Shown: positions 34,914-44,490 of the stretch, one piece after another
Layout: each line of letters opens with the position of its first letter
How positions within the stretch are numbered: the first letter of the stretch is position 1
NCBI RefSeq assembly: GCF_032121415.1
Contig: NZ_CP135079.1
Location: 1,550,001-1,614,000 of the forward strand
DNA: 64,000 nt
From: Streptomyces parvus
GTDB taxonomy: Bacteria > Actinomycetota > Actinomycetes > Streptomycetales > Streptomycetaceae
Reading direction: 5' to 3'
The notes under the pieces: model-generated
The model's input: the letters and a program-made list of their open reading frames with translations, nothing else
The model's database searches: none
Told to the model about the DNA's origin: nothing
Program-made: the position numbers and the translations under genes

Positions 34914-35978
34914 TCAGGCGTTGCTGGCCGCCACCCAGCGCTCCAGGGCCCGCTTGGCCGCCCCGGAGTCGATGGACTCGGCCGCCACCGCGATCCTCGC
35001 CGCGAGCTGCTCGGTCAGCGTGCCGGGGCCGGGGTCCAGGGCGACCAGCGCCGCCGCCGAGTTGAGCAGCACCGCTTCCCGTACCGCGCCCCTCTCGCCG
35101 TCCAGCAGGCGGCGGGCCACATCGGCGTTGTACGAGGCGTCGGCGCCGCGCAGCGCCTCGACCGGGACGATGGGCAGCCCTACGTCGCGCGGGTCGAACG
35201 CCTCCTCGCGGACCGCGCCGTCGCGCACCACCCAGACCCGGGAGGTGGCGGTGGTGGTCAGCTCGTCGAGCCCGTCGTCGCCGCGGAAGACGAGGGCGGA
35301 GTTGCCCCGGTCGGCCAGCACGCCCGCGACGATGGGCGCCATCCGGGCGTCGGCGACCCCGACGGCCTGGGAGCGCACCTGGGCCGGGTTGGTGAGGGGG
35401 CCCAGGATGTTGAACGTGGTCTGCGCGCCGAGCTCCTTGCGGGCCTTGGCGGCGTACCGCAGGGCGGGGTGGAACTTCACGGCGAAGCAGAAGGTGATGC
35501 CCGCCTGCTCGGCCACCTCGACCACCCGGCGCGGGGTCAGCTCCAGGTTGACGCCGAGCTTCTCCAGGACGTCGGAGGAGCCGCTCGCGGAGGACGCGGC
35601 CCGGTTGCCGTGCTTGACGACCTTGGCACCGGTGCCGGCGATGACGATCGCGGACATGGTGGAGATGTTGACGGTCTTGGCCAGGTCGCCGCCGGTGCCG
35701 ACGATGTCGACGGTGCGGCCGGGCACCTCGATGGTGTTGGCGTGGGCGTACATGGCGCGGACCAGGCCGGTGACCTCGTCGACGGTCTCACCCTTGGCCC
35801 GCAGCGCCACGGCGAACCCGGCGATCTGCGCGTCGGTGGCCTCGCCGCTCATGATGCGGTCCATGGCCCAGGCGGTCTCCTCGGCGCTGAGGTTCTCGCC
35901 GCGCAGCAGGGGGTTGAGAAGGCCGGGCCAGGAACGGTCCGCCACGCCGTCGCCGCCGCTCGGGGTCACCACGTTCAT
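34914..35978 (-). CDS. trpD: anthranilate phosphoribosyltransferase
   Basis: A 354-residue monofunctional TrpD that attaches phosphoribosyl from PRPP to anthranilate, the second step of tryptophan synthesis. The PRPP-binding [14 protein letters not shown] (near residue 94) and [18 protein letters not shown], and the anthranilate-binding ILGPLTNPA are intact. The ATG has CTGGAGCGG upstream. It is 25 kb from trpEG in this window, consistent with the scattered trp genes of Streptomyces, and has its own terminator. Confidence 0.95.
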   Translation of the reverse strand: MNVVTPSGGDGVADRSWPGLLNPLLRGENLSAEETAWAMDRIMSGEATDAQIAGFAVALRAKGETVDEVTGLVRAMYAHANTIEVPGRTVDIVGTGGDLAKTVNISTMSAIVIAGTGAKVVKHGNRAASSASGSSDVLEKLGVNLELTPRRVVEVAEQAGITFCFAVKFHPALRYAAKARKELGAQTTFNILGPLTNPAQVRSQAVGVADARMAPIVAGVLADRGNSALVFRGDDGLDELTTTATSRVWVVRDGAVREEAFDPRDVGLPIVPVEALRGADASYNADVARRLLDGERGAVREAVLLNSAAALVALDPGPGTLTEQLAARIAVAAESIDSGAAKRALERWVAASNA

Positions 35979-36046
35979 GGTCCGCTCCAGGGTCCACAGC
36001 CGGTCAGAAGAGTCGGCTCCACCCTATCCAGCCCCGGGGACCGCGA

Positions 36047-36077
36047 AGGGCCCCGTCCATCGAATGGACGGGGCCCT
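36047..36077 (-). terminator. terminator of the ctaE-qcrCAB cluster
   Basis: A perfect 14-bp stem (AGGGCCCCGTCCAT) with a CGA loop, 25 nt after the qcrB stop. Confidence 0.9.
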
Positions 36078-36101
36078 CACGGTGGCGATCAGTTCAGGTG
36101 A

Positions 36102-37751
36102 TCAGTGGTGGCCGTGGCCCTCGCTGATCTCCTTGTACTCCTCGGCGGTCGCCTTGGGGATCTGGTTCCCGTCGGCGTAGTACCCCTTGCTGAGCTTGGC
36201 GCGCAGCTTCTGCACCGGGGAGATCTTGCGCTTGACGCCGTTCTCGTCGACCGCGGGGCCGAGTTCGAGCGGCTTGTACTGCTCGTGCGCCGTGAGCGTG
36301 TGCAGCTGCTCCTGGCTGAGCGGCTCGTGGATCTCCACGAACTCACCGTGCGGCAGGCGCTTGATGATGCCGCTCTCGCGACCGTGCAGCACCTTCTCCT
36401 TGTCGCGGCGCTGGAGGCCGAGGCAGATCCGCTTGGTGACGATGAACGCGATGACCGGTCCGGCGAAGAAGAAGATCCGGACGAACCAGGTGATCGCGTT
36501 GATCGACAGGTGGAAGTGCGTGGCCCACAGGTCGTTTCCACCGCCGATGAGGCCGACGAAGTACGCCGTGATCCAGGCGACGCCGAACGCGGTCCGGGTC
36601 GGGGCGTTGCGCGGGCGGTCCAGGATGTGGTGCTCGCGCTTGTCGCCGGTGATCCAGGACTCGATGAACGGGTAGAGCGCGATGACACCGAGCACCAGAC
36701 CGAACGCGACCAGCGGGATGAACACGCCCAGGACGAGCGTGTGGCCCCACAGGTTGATCTCCCAGCCCGGCATCACACGGACCAGACCCTCGGCGAAGCC
36801 CATGTACCAGTCGGGCTGGGCGCCGGTGGACACCTGGTCGACCCGGTACGGGCCGAGCGCCCAGATCGGGTTGATCGTGGCGATGGCCGAGATGACCGCG
36901 ATGATGCCGAAGACGAGGAAGAAGAACCCTCCGGCCTTCGCCATGTACACGGGCAGCAGCGGCATGCCGACGACGTTCTTGTTGGTCCGGCCGGGACCCG
37001 CGAACTGCGTGTGCTTGTGGTAGAAGACCAGGATCAGGTGGGCCACCAGCAGGCCGAGCATGATGCCCGGCAGCAGCAGGATGTGGATCGAGTAGAACCG
37101 GGCCACGAAGTCGTGGCCGGGGAACTCGCCGCCGAACAAAAACATCGAGATGTAGGTACCGACGATCGGCACCGACAGGATCGCGCCCTGGGTGAAGCGG
37201 ACACCCGTACCGGAGAGCAGGTCGTCCGGGAGGGAGTAGCCGGTGAACCCGGTGAACATGCCGAGCACGAACAGCAGGAAGCCGAAGAGCCAGTTGATCT
37301 CGCGCGGCTTGCGGAAGGCGCCCGTGAAGAAGACGCGCATCATGTGCACGAACATGGCGGCCAGGAAGATCAGCGCGGCCCAGTGGTGGATCTGCCGCAC
37401 AAGCAGACCACCGCGGACCTCGAAGCTGATCTTCAGGGTCGAGGCATAGGCCTCGGACATCCGGATGCCCTGCATGGGCTCGTACGGACCGTGGTAGACG
37501 ATCTCGCCCATGCTCGGCTGGAAGAACAGCGTCAGATACACACCCGTGAGGATGATGATGATGAAGCTGTAGAGCGCGACCTCACCGAGCATGAAGGACC
37601 AGTGGTCCGGGAAGATCTTGCGCATGTTGGCCTTGGCGAGGCCGTAGATGCCCAGCCGGCCGTCCGCCCAGTCGGCAACCCGCTCGCCGGCCGGAGCCTT
37701 GCGCCCGCTCGCCGGTTCGGCGGCGGAGGGGTTCTTTGTCGCAGTACTCAT
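36102..37751 (-). CDS. qcrB: QcrB, cytochrome b subunit of the bc1 complex
   Basis: A 549-residue membrane protein with about eight helices. The heme b ligands lie in QIHHWAALIFLAAMFVHMMR and in FYSIHILLLPGIMLGLLVAHLI, and the Qo-site motif appears as PDWYMGF (PEWY variant). It accepts electrons from menaquinol and passes them to the Rieske and QcrC subunits in the actinobacterial bcc-aa3 supercomplex. The C-terminal extension of more than 100 residues is typical for actinobacteria. The ATG overlaps the qcrA stop (ATGA). Confidence 0.96.
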   Translation of the reverse strand: MSTATKNPSAAEPASGRKAPAGERVADWADGRLGIYGLAKANMRKIFPDHWSFMLGEVALYSFIIIILTGVYLTLFFQPSMGEIVYHGPYEPMQGIRMSEAYASTLKISFEVRGGLLVRQIHHWAALIFLAAMFVHMMRVFFTGAFRKPREINWLFGFLLFVLGMFTGFTGYSLPDDLLSGTGVRFTQGAILSVPIVGTYISMFLFGGEFPGHDFVARFYSIHILLLPGIMLGLLVAHLILVFYHKHTQFAGPGRTNKNVVGMPLLPVYMAKAGGFFFLVFGIIAVISAIATINPIWALGPYRVDQVSTGAQPDWYMGFAEGLVRVMPGWEINLWGHTLVLGVFIPLVAFGLVLGVIALYPFIESWITGDKREHHILDRPRNAPTRTAFGVAWITAYFVGLIGGGNDLWATHFHLSINAITWFVRIFFFAGPVIAFIVTKRICLGLQRRDKEKVLHGRESGIIKRLPHGEFVEIHEPLSQEQLHTLTAHEQYKPLELGPAVDENGVKRKISPVQKLRAKLSKGYYADGNQIPKATAEEYKEISEGHGHH

Positions 37752-38800
37752 CCGCGCTCCCAGAAGGCAGCACCGACGGGCTCGTCGAAGTCGCCGAGCG
37801 CCTCGAGGTTGCCCTCGCTGTTGACACCGATCCGCAGCTGCGGAAGGGGGTGGCCGGCCGGACCGAAGATGACGCGAGCGCCGTCGGAGAGGTCGAAGGT
37901 GGACTGGTGGCACGGGCAGAGCACGTGATGCGTCTGCTGCTCGTACAGGCTGATCGGGCAGCCGACGTGGGTGCAGATCTTGGAGAACGCGACGATGCCC
38001 TCGTGGGCCCAGTCACGCTGGCGCTTGTCCTTGATGTCGTCCGGCTCGATGCGGACGATCATCAGGGCGGCCTTGCCCATCTGCGTCTGGAAGTCGTGCG
38101 ACTCCGGGTCGAGCCCCTCGGGCATGGCGAAGGCCAGCGACCCGACGGTGATGTGCTCGGGGCGCAGCGGCTTCATCGTGTTCATGTTGATGAGCTGCTT
38201 GCCCTCCGCCCAGAGGGTGTTGCGGAGCTTCTTCTCCGGCAGCGGACCGAGGTCGCGCAGCAGGACCACACCGGAGAGCGGCACCAGGGCCAGCGCACCG
38301 AACATGGTGTTGCGGATCAGCTTGCGACGGCCGATCGCGGACTCCTCGGCACCGGCCTTGAAGTCCGCCAGGACCTGGGCCTTGACCTCGGCCGGGGCCT
38401 CGATCGGGTGCCGGTCGGCGGCGACCTCGACGTCGGACATCAGGGTGCGCGCCCAGTGGACGGCTCCCGCTCCGATGAAGAAGAGCGCCGCGCCCAGGGT
38501 GAGACCCAGGGAGAAGTTGAGCGCGCTCACATGGCCGAACGGCCAGATGTAGACGATCTTGTCCACCGGGAAGATGACGTAGGAGGCGATGAAGCCCACC
38601 GTCGCCAGCATCGAGAGGGTGAACATGAGCGCGACGGCCCGCTCGGAGCGGTTCGCGGCGCGTTCGTCCAGGTCCTGGATGCGCGGCTTGTGGGCCGGCA
38701 GCCCCGGGTCGGCGAACGGGTCGTCCGTACCCTCGACCGCGCCGTGCGCGGTCTCCTGCACCACGGGCAGGCTGTCTTCTGGAATCTGTTGGCTACTCAT
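37748..38800 (-). CDS. qcrA: QcrA, Rieske iron-sulfur subunit
   Basis: A 350-residue membrane protein of the bc1 complex. The [2Fe-2S] cluster motifs CTHVGCP and CPCHQSTF are near the C-terminus. Three N-terminal membrane helices (two near 55-115, a third near 165-185), more than in mitochondrial Rieske proteins, are usual for actinobacteria. The gene overlaps both neighbours by 4 bp (qcrC upstream, qcrB downstream), so stoichiometric translation is likely. Confidence 0.96.
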   Translation of the reverse strand: MSSQQIPEDSLPVVQETAHGAVEGTDDPFADPGLPAHKPRIQDLDERAANRSERAVALMFTLSMLATVGFIASYVIFPVDKIVYIWPFGHVSALNFSLGLTLGAALFFIGAGAVHWARTLMSDVEVAADRHPIEAPAEVKAQVLADFKAGAEESAIGRRKLIRNTMFGALALVPLSGVVLLRDLGPLPEKKLRNTLWAEGKQLINMNTMKPLRPEHITVGSLAFAMPEGLDPESHDFQTQMGKAALMIVRIEPDDIKDKRQRDWAHEGIVAFSKICTHVGCPISLYEQQTHHVLCPCHQSTFDLSDGARVIFGPAGHPLPQLRIGVNSEGNLEALGDFDEPVGAAFWERG

Positions 38801-39606
38801 GACTTCTTGGCCTTAGCGGTGTGGGCCGCGACCCAAACGGCGACTGCGACGAGCGCGCCGAGTCCGAAGATCCAGGCGAACAGACCTTCGCTGACCGGAC
38901 CGAGACCGCCGAGGGCCAGACCGCCGGGGCTCTCCGTCTCGTCACCGTTCACGGACTCGATGTACGCGATGATGTCCTTCTTCTCCTGCTCCGGCATCGT
39001 CGTGTCGGGGAAGGAGGGCATGCTCTGCGGGCCGGTCTGCATGGCCTCGTAGATGTGCTTCGGGCTCACACCTTCGAGGTCCGGTGCGTACTTGCCCTCC
39101 GTCAGGGCTCCGCCCTTACCGGTGAAGTTGTGGCACTGGGCGCAGTTGGTACGGAACAGCTCGCCGCCGTTGGCGACGTCCGCGCCCGCCGGGTCGACCT
39201 GCTTGTCGGTCGGGGTGACCGGACCGGCGCCGAGCGACGCGATGTACGCCGCGAGCTGGTCGATCTCAGCCTGGCTGTAGATGACCTTCTTCTTCGGTAC
39301 CTGGGCGCCCGGCTGCTGCGCGGGCATACGGCCCGTACCGACCTGGAAGTCGACGGCGGCGGAGCCCACGCCCACGAGGGACGGCCCGTCGGTGGTGCCC
39401 TGACCGCCGGTGCCGTGGCAGCTGGCGCAGCCTACGGAGTAGAGCTTCTTGCCCTCTTCGATGGCGAGGGACTGGGCGGTTTCATCGGCCTGCGCCTTGC
39501 CCGCAGGCGCAAACGCGGCGTACAGCCCCCCGGTAGCCGCCAGCGCGAGGAGTAGTACGACGACCGCCGCCAGCGGATGGCGTCGTCGTGCGGAGAGCTT
39601 TTTCAC
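38797..39606 (-). CDS. qcrC: QcrC, diheme cytochrome c subunit
   Basis: A 269-residue membrane-anchored dihaem cytochrome c. Two CxxCH motifs are present, CASCHGTGG and CAQCHNFTG, each with later Met ligands (RMPAQQ and SMPSF regions). There is an N-terminal signal/anchor helix (LAAVVVLLLALAATGGLYA) and a C-terminal helix. It replaces soluble cytochrome c by wiring QcrB/QcrA directly to the aa3 oxidase. It starts 56 bp after ctaE and overlaps qcrA by 4 bp. Confidence 0.96.
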   Translation of the reverse strand: MKKLSARRRHPLAAVVVLLLALAATGGLYAAFAPAGKAQADETAQSLAIEEGKKLYSVGCASCHGTGGQGTTDGPSLVGVGSAAVDFQVGTGRMPAQQPGAQVPKKKVIYSQAEIDQLAAYIASLGAGPVTPTDKQVDPAGADVANGGELFRTNCAQCHNFTGKGGALTEGKYAPDLEGVSPKHIYEAMQTGPQSMPSFPDTTMPEQEKKDIIAYIESVNGDETESPGGLALGGLGPVSEGLFAWIFGLGALVAVAVWVAAHTAKAKKS

Positions 39607-39662
39607 GGATTACCCCGGTGTCAGGATCTTCTGCGTCGATGGTGGGCGGGTGCGAGCCCGGG

Positions 39663-40283
39663 TTACTTGATCATGTAGATCGTTGCGAACAGGCCGATCC
39701 ATACGACATCGACGAAGTGCCAGTAGTAGGACACGACGATGGCGGCGGTGGCCTGATCGTGGGTGAACCTCTTGGCCGCGTACGTTCTGCCGAGGACCAG
39801 CAGGAAGGCGATGAGACCGCCTGTCACGTGCAGACCGTGGAAGCCGGTGGTCAGGTAGAACACCGAGCCGTAGGGGTCGGACGAGAGGGAGAGCCCCGCG
39901 TCCTTGACCAGCTCGGTGTACTCCAGGACCTGGCCGCCGATGAAGATCGCACCCATCACGAACGTGATGATGAACCAGGTGCGGAGCTTCTTCACATCGC
40001 CCCGCTCGGCGGCGAAGACGCCGAGCTGGCAGGTGAGTGAGGAGAGCACCAGGATCGTGGTGTTCGTCGCCGAGAACGGGAAGTTCAGATGATCGGACAT
40101 CTCCTTCCAGTAATCGGGTCCCATCACCGATCGCAGGGTGAAGTACATCGCGAAGAGGGCCGCGAAGAACATCAGCTCGGAACTCAACCAGATGATGGTT
40201 CCGACGCTGGTGAGGTTCGGCCGATTGACCGACGGGTGCGCGTGCCCGGTTTCTACTGTCGTTGCTGTCGCCACGACCGACAT
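39663..40283 (-). CDS. ctaE: CtaE, cytochrome c oxidase subunit III
   Basis: A 206-residue protein with five membrane helices and the typical subunit III motifs [27 protein letters not shown] and [12 protein letters not shown]. It is the first gene of the ctaE-qcrC-qcrA-qcrB cluster. The ATG at 40283 has no Shine-Dalgarno; instead it lies inside a perfect palindrome (40274-40294), and GGGATAAGCG upstream may be the -10 region of a leaderless promoter. Confidence 0.95.
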   Translation of the reverse strand: MSVVATATTVETGHAHPSVNRPNLTSVGTIIWLSSELMFFAALFAMYFTLRSVMGPDYWKEMSDHLNFPFSATNTTILVLSSLTCQLGVFAAERGDVKKLRTWFIITFVMGAIFIGGQVLEYTELVKDAGLSLSSDPYGSVFYLTTGFHGLHVTGGLIAFLLVLGRTYAAKRFTHDQATAAIVVSYYWHFVDVVWIGLFATIYMIK

Positions 40284-40294
40284 TATGTCGGTCG
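40274..40294. promoter_or_regulatory. perfect palindrome covering the ctaE start codon
   Basis: CGACCGACAT and ATGTCGGTCG flank a single central base, so 20 of 21 positions are symmetric. The ATG of ctaE (40283-40281, minus strand) is in the right half. It could be an operator for a dimeric repressor or an RNA hairpin that hides the start codon. Confidence 0.6.
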
Positions 40295-40482
40295 CTTATC
40301 CCGCCCTCACCCCGGGGGGTGCCGTTCGGTGTGTCCGGACCGTCCGCAGGGGCCCCGCCCTGCGCCGAACGGCCCATCGCATCGTCGTCATCACCGGTGC
40401 TGACGGCCGGTCGGGCGGAGTACGATCCGCGCATCGGTTCATGCCCCGAGAGCCCCGACGACGTCGATGTCACGGAGGAACA

Positions 40483-40884
40483 ATGCAGGCGACCGCCACG
40501 GTCCTGGTCTACAGCGACGACGCCAACATCCGCGAGCAGGTGAGGCTGGCAGCCGGTCGCAGGCCTGCCGCGGACGTCCCACCGGTGGAGTTCCTGGAGT
40601 GCGCGACGCTCCCGGCCGTCCTGAAGGCGCTGGACGGCGGCGGCATCGACGTCTGTGTGCTGGACGGGGAGACGGCTCCCGTCGGCGGCATGGGCGTCTG
40701 CCGCCAGATCAAGGACGAGATCTTCCACTGCCCGCCGGTCCTCCTGCTGATCGGCCGCCCGCAGGACGCGTGGCTGGCCACCTGGAGCCGTGCGGAGTCC
40801 GCCGTGACGCTGCCGGTGGACCCGGTGGAGTTCCCCGACGCGCTGGCGGCCCTGCTGCGGCAGCGGCTCGCCGTGGAGGCCTGA
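40483..40884 (+). CDS. atypical response-regulator receiver domain protein
   Basis: A 133-residue single-domain protein with a CheY-like layout: VLVYSDDANI with the acidic pair at 12-13, VCVLDGETAP with the expected phosphoacceptor D61, then PVLLLIGRP where the conserved Thr/Ser is Ile, and VTLPVDPVEF where the conserved Lys is missing. It is therefore likely a pseudo-receiver that does not undergo normal phosphorylation signalling. The ATG follows CGGAGGAA. It is divergent from ctaE and sits inside the respiratory locus, suggesting a role there, which is inference. Confidence 0.75.
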   Translation: MQATATVLVYSDDANIREQVRLAAGRRPAADVPPVEFLECATLPAVLKALDGGGIDVCVLDGETAPVGGMGVCRQIKDEIFHCPPVLLLIGRPQDAWLATWSRAESAVTLPVDPVEFPDALAALLRQRLAVEA

Positions 40885-40902
40885 GAGCGGCCTGAGGCCC
40901 GC

Positions 40903-40941
40903 AGAAGCCCCCACGGCCCGTAGGAGGGCGTGGGGGCTTCT
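40903..40941. terminator. bidirectional terminator
   Basis: AGAAGCCCCCACG pairs with CGTGGGGGCTTCT (13 bp) across a 13-nt spacer, between the receiver gene (+) and the L,D-transpeptidase gene (-). Confidence 0.85.
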
Positions 40942-40963
40942 CGGTGCCCGGCGGTCCCGGTTG

Positions 40964-42217
40964 TCAGACGTGGGGCCGCAGCCGGGCGGTCTGGAGCGTC
41001 TGCGGGCTGTCCGGCGCCCCTTCGTGGAGTGCGCTGCCCTGCTGCCACTTCTCCCAGGAGAGGTTCCAGTCGCCGAACCCGTTGCCGAACGGGTCCATGT
41101 CCTCGCCCTCGCTGCCGACGACCTTGACGATGTCGCCCTCGCGCACGGTGTCGAAGAACCACTCGGCGTTGCTCGTGCTCATGCCGGTGCAGCCGTGGCT
41201 GACGTTGGCGTTGCCCTGGGAGCCGGTGGACCAGGGGGCGGCGTGGACGTACTCGCCGCTCCAGGTCACCCGGGTGGCCCAGTAGACCGGCAGGTCGTAC
41301 GACTCCGAGGAGCCGGCGGCGATGCCGATGGACTCGCCGCGCATGCGTACGAACTGCTCCTTGGCGAGCACCACCTTGACCCCGTTGCGGGTGGAGAAGC
41401 CGGGCTTGCCGGTGGTGACCGGAATGGTATTGATCACTTCTCCGTTGCGGAGCACCGTCATGGAGTGGTCCGAGGCGTCGGTGACGGCCTCGATCCGGTC
41501 GCCGGTGGTGAGCTTGAGAGGCTTGGCCTCGGCTCCGTAGAGCGCGTTGGTCACCTTGATGCCGGCCAGGTTGGAGCGCACCTCGATGGTGGCGTTCGCC
41601 GGCCAGTACTCCTTCGGACGGTAGTGCAGCTTCTTGTCGTCGACCCAGTACCAGGAGCCGGTGGTGGCCGGGGTGGAGCGGACCTTCAGGGCACGCTCGA
41701 CGGTGGCCCTGGACGCCTTGTCGGTGACCGGAGCGCTGAGTTCCGCCGTGATGGGCTGTCCGACGCCGTAGGTGCCCGCCTCCGGGCCGAAAGCGACCTT
41801 CAGCAGCTTCTTGGGCGAGGAGGTGTCGAAGGAGAGCGTACGGACGCCTGGGGCGCCGTCGCCGTTCTCCGTGGAGACCCTGACGGTGTATCCGGTGCCG
41901 GCCGCCAGTGGGGCGGTGGAGCGCCAGCGCCTGCCGTCGGCGGACAGCTCGCCCGCGAGGTGGCGCCCGCCGGTGTCCACGGCGCTGACGTCGGTGATGC
42001 GCCCGTCGTCACCCTTGACGGTGACTTCCAGGGGCTTGTCGGGGTCGGCCTTCTCCTTGTCGGAGGGGCCGTTGAAGGAGACCTGGTCGCCCGCGTCGTA
42101 AGGCTTCGTCGAGAGCGGGTGGCCGTCGGGCGAGCCACATGCGGTCGCACCCGCGGCGAGGGTCACGACCAGGAGGGTGCAGCTCACTACGGTGCGGATG
42201 CGTGGCGTGTGGTTCAT
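40964..42217 (-). CDS. L,D-transpeptidase lipoprotein with Ig-like domains
   Basis: A 417-residue exported protein. The signal sequence ends at the lipobox-like GATAC (C about 27). Two Ig-like domains (about 45-260) precede the YkuD catalytic domain, whose motif SHGCTGMSTSNAEWFF carries the nucleophilic Cys and its preceding His-Gly. It should form 3-3 cross-links in peptidoglycan and resembles mycobacterial LdtMt2. The ATG at 42217 follows GTGGAGCGC; the in-frame start at 42268 lies too near the upstream terminator. Confidence 0.9.
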   Translation of the reverse strand: MNHTPRIRTVVSCTLLVVTLAAGATACGSPDGHPLSTKPYDAGDQVSFNGPSDKEKADPDKPLEVTVKGDDGRITDVSAVDTGGRHLAGELSADGRRWRSTAPLAAGTGYTVRVSTENGDGAPGVRTLSFDTSSPKKLLKVAFGPEAGTYGVGQPITAELSAPVTDKASRATVERALKVRSTPATTGSWYWVDDKKLHYRPKEYWPANATIEVRSNLAGIKVTNALYGAEAKPLKLTTGDRIEAVTDASDHSMTVLRNGEVINTIPVTTGKPGFSTRNGVKVVLAKEQFVRMRGESIGIAAGSSESYDLPVYWATRVTWSGEYVHAAPWSTGSQGNANVSHGCTGMSTSNAEWFFDTVREGDIVKVVGSEGEDMDPFGNGFGDWNLSWEKWQQGSALHEGAPDSPQTLQTARLRPHV

Positions 42218-42274
42218 GCGCTCCACGCTAGGAAGGTTCCTCCGTTCCAGCGCGTTCAGTGACTGCAAACGGGC

Positions 42275-42311
42275 GAAAGGCCCGCGCCGCTTGCGGCGGC
42301 GCGGGCCTTTC
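42275..42311 (-). terminator. terminator of the ctaCDF cluster
   Basis: A perfect 16-bp stem (GAAAGGCCCGCGCCGC and complement) with a 5-nt loop, 47 nt after the ctaF stop. Confidence 0.9.
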
Positions 42312-42358
42312 CTGGTGTAGCGCGTGTCACCGGCGGTGCGGTGGCACGGGGTGGGGTG

Positions 42359-42757
42359 TCACTGGGTGCGGTTCTCGCCCCGGTAGTACTCGAAGACCCA
42401 GCCGAAGAGGCCGATCAGGAGCAGGGGGGCGGAGAAGTAGAGCAGCCACCAGCCGAAGACGACGCCCATGAAGGCGAAGGCTCCGCCGACCGCCAGGGAG
42501 AGCGGCTGCCAGCTGTGCGGGGAGAAGAACCCCAGCTCGCCCGCCTCGTCGGCGACATCGGCTTCCTTGTTGTCCTGGGCCATCGCGTCGACCCGGTTGG
42601 CCGTGAAGGCCAGGTAGAAGCCGATCATGACGGCCAGGCCGAAGGCCAGGAAGAGCGCCGTGGTGCCGACCGGCTCCTTCGACCACACGCCGTACACGAC
42701 GGCCATGCCGAGGATGAAGACGCTCAGCCAGATGAACATCTGTCCCTGGATCTTCAC
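42359..42757 (-). CDS. ctaF: CtaF, cytochrome c oxidase subunit IV
   Basis: A 132-residue actinobacterial subunit IV with four membrane helices ([35 protein letters not shown], then two near 85-125). It stabilises the aa3 oxidase. The GTG overlaps the ctaD stop (GTGA). It is the last gene of ctaC-ctaD-ctaF. Confidence 0.94.
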   Translation of the reverse strand: MKIQGQMFIWLSVFILGMAVVYGVWSKEPVGTTALFLAFGLAVMIGFYLAFTANRVDAMAQDNKEADVADEAGELGFFSPHSWQPLSLAVGGAFAFMGVVFGWWLLYFSAPLLLIGLFGWVFEYYRGENRTQ

Positions 42758-44490
42758 TTGCCTGCCTCCTTGCCGCCGGCCAGAGCCTTGTCCGACTCGG
42801 AGTCATGGCCGAGCTGCTCCAGCGCCGTGATCTCCGGGTGGTGCAGGTCGAACGCCGGGGATTCGGAACGGATCCGCGGCAGCGTGAGGAAGTTGTGCCG
42901 CGGCGGCGGGCAGGAGGTCGCCCACTCCAGCGAGCGGCCGTAACCCCACGGGTCGTCGACCTCGATCTTCTTGCCGTACTTCGCGGTCTTCCAGACGTTG
43001 TAGAAGAACGGGAGCATCGACAGGCCGAGCAGGAACGAGGAGATCGTCGAGATCGTGTTCAGCGCGGTGAAGCCGTCGGCGTCGAGGTAGTCCGCGTAAC
43101 GACGCGGCATGCCCTCGGCACCGAGCCAGTGCTGCACCAGGAAAGTGCCGTGGAAGCCCACGAACAGCGTCCAGAACGTGATCTTGCCGAGCCGCTCGTC
43201 CAGCATCTTGCCGGTGAACTTCGGCCACCAGAAGTGGAATCCGGAGAACATCGCGAAGACCACGGTGCCGAAGATGACGTAGTGGAAGTGCGCGACGACG
43301 AAGTACGAGTCGGAGACGTGGAAGTCCATCGGGGGCGAGGCGAGGATGACACCGGTCAGACCACCGAAGGTGAAGGTGATCAGGAAGCCGACGGCCCAGA
43401 GCATCGGTGTCTCGAAGGACAACGACCCCTTCCACATCGTGCCGATCCAGTTGAAGAACTTCACGCCTGTCGGTACGGCGATGAGGAACGTCATGAAGGA
43501 GAAGAACGGCAACAGCACACCGCCGGTGACGTACATGTGGTGCGCCCACACCGTCACGGAAAGGCCGGCGATCGCGATCGTCGCGGCGATCAGACCGATG
43601 TAGCCGAACATCGGCTTGCGGCTGAAGACCGGGATGACCTCGGAAATGATTCCGAAGAATGGCAACGCGATGATGTACACCTCTGGATGTCCGAAGAACC
43701 AGAAGAGGTGTTGCCAGAGCAATGCGCCGCCGTTGGCCGCGTCGAAGACATGCGCACCGAATTTACGGTCGGCCTCCAGCGCGAAGAGCGCGGCGGCCAG
43801 GACCGGGAAGGCCAGCAGGACCAGAACACCGGTCAGCAGGACGTTCCAGGTGAAGATCGGCATGCGGAACATCGTCATGCCGGGGGCGCGCATGCAGATG
43901 ATCGTGGTGATGAAGTTGACCGAGCCGAGGATCGTGCCGAAGCCGGAGAAGGCCAGACCCATGATCCACATGTCGGCGCCGACGCCCGGCGAACGGACCG
44001 CGTCCGAGAGCGGGGAGTAGGCGAACCAGCCGAAGTCGGCCGCACCCTGCGGGGTGAGGAACCCGGCCACCGCGATGATCGAGCCGAAGAGGTACAGCCA
44101 GTACGCGAACATGTTCAGCCGCGGGAACGCCACGTCGGGCGCGCCGATCTGCAGCGGCATGATCCAGTTGGCGAATCCGGCGAACAGCGGCGTCGCGAAC
44201 ATCAGCAGCATGATCGTGCCGTGCATCGTGAACGCCTGGTTGAACTGCTCGTTCGACATGATCTGCGTGCCCGGACGGGCCAGCTCGGCGCGCATGAAGA
44301 GCGCCATGAGTCCGCCGATGCAGAAGAACACGAACGAGGTGACCAGGTAGAGCGTACCGATCGTCTTGTGGTCGGTGGTGGTCAGCCACTTCACGACGAT
44401 GTTTCCCGGCTGCTTGCGCCGCACGGGCAGTTCGTCCTCGTACGAGTCGTCTGCCGGAGCGGCACCCTGAGGTTCGTTGAGGATGCTCAC
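42754..44490 (-). CDS. ctaD: CtaD, cytochrome c oxidase subunit I
   Basis: A 578-residue, twelve-helix heme-copper oxidase subunit. The CuB/heme ligands are visible in [12 protein letters not shown] (heme a His), [17 protein letters not shown] with the His-Pro-Glu-Val-Tyr motif of the Tyr-His cross-link, VWAHHMYV (CuB His pair) and [10 protein letters not shown] (heme a3 and a His). It reduces oxygen to water and pumps protons. It starts with GTG overlapping the ctaC stop (GTGA), and its own stop overlaps ctaF, so the three are coupled. Confidence 0.97.
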   Translation of the reverse strand: MSILNEPQGAAPADDSYEDELPVRRKQPGNIVVKWLTTTDHKTIGTLYLVTSFVFFCIGGLMALFMRAELARPGTQIMSNEQFNQAFTMHGTIMLLMFATPLFAGFANWIMPLQIGAPDVAFPRLNMFAYWLYLFGSIIAVAGFLTPQGAADFGWFAYSPLSDAVRSPGVGADMWIMGLAFSGFGTILGSVNFITTIICMRAPGMTMFRMPIFTWNVLLTGVLVLLAFPVLAAALFALEADRKFGAHVFDAANGGALLWQHLFWFFGHPEVYIIALPFFGIISEVIPVFSRKPMFGYIGLIAATIAIAGLSVTVWAHHMYVTGGVLLPFFSFMTFLIAVPTGVKFFNWIGTMWKGSLSFETPMLWAVGFLITFTFGGLTGVILASPPMDFHVSDSYFVVAHFHYVIFGTVVFAMFSGFHFWWPKFTGKMLDERLGKITFWTLFVGFHGTFLVQHWLGAEGMPRRYADYLDADGFTALNTISTISSFLLGLSMLPFFYNVWKTAKYGKKIEVDDPWGYGRSLEWATSCPPPRHNFLTLPRIRSESPAFDLHHPEITALEQLGHDSESDKALAGGKEAGK

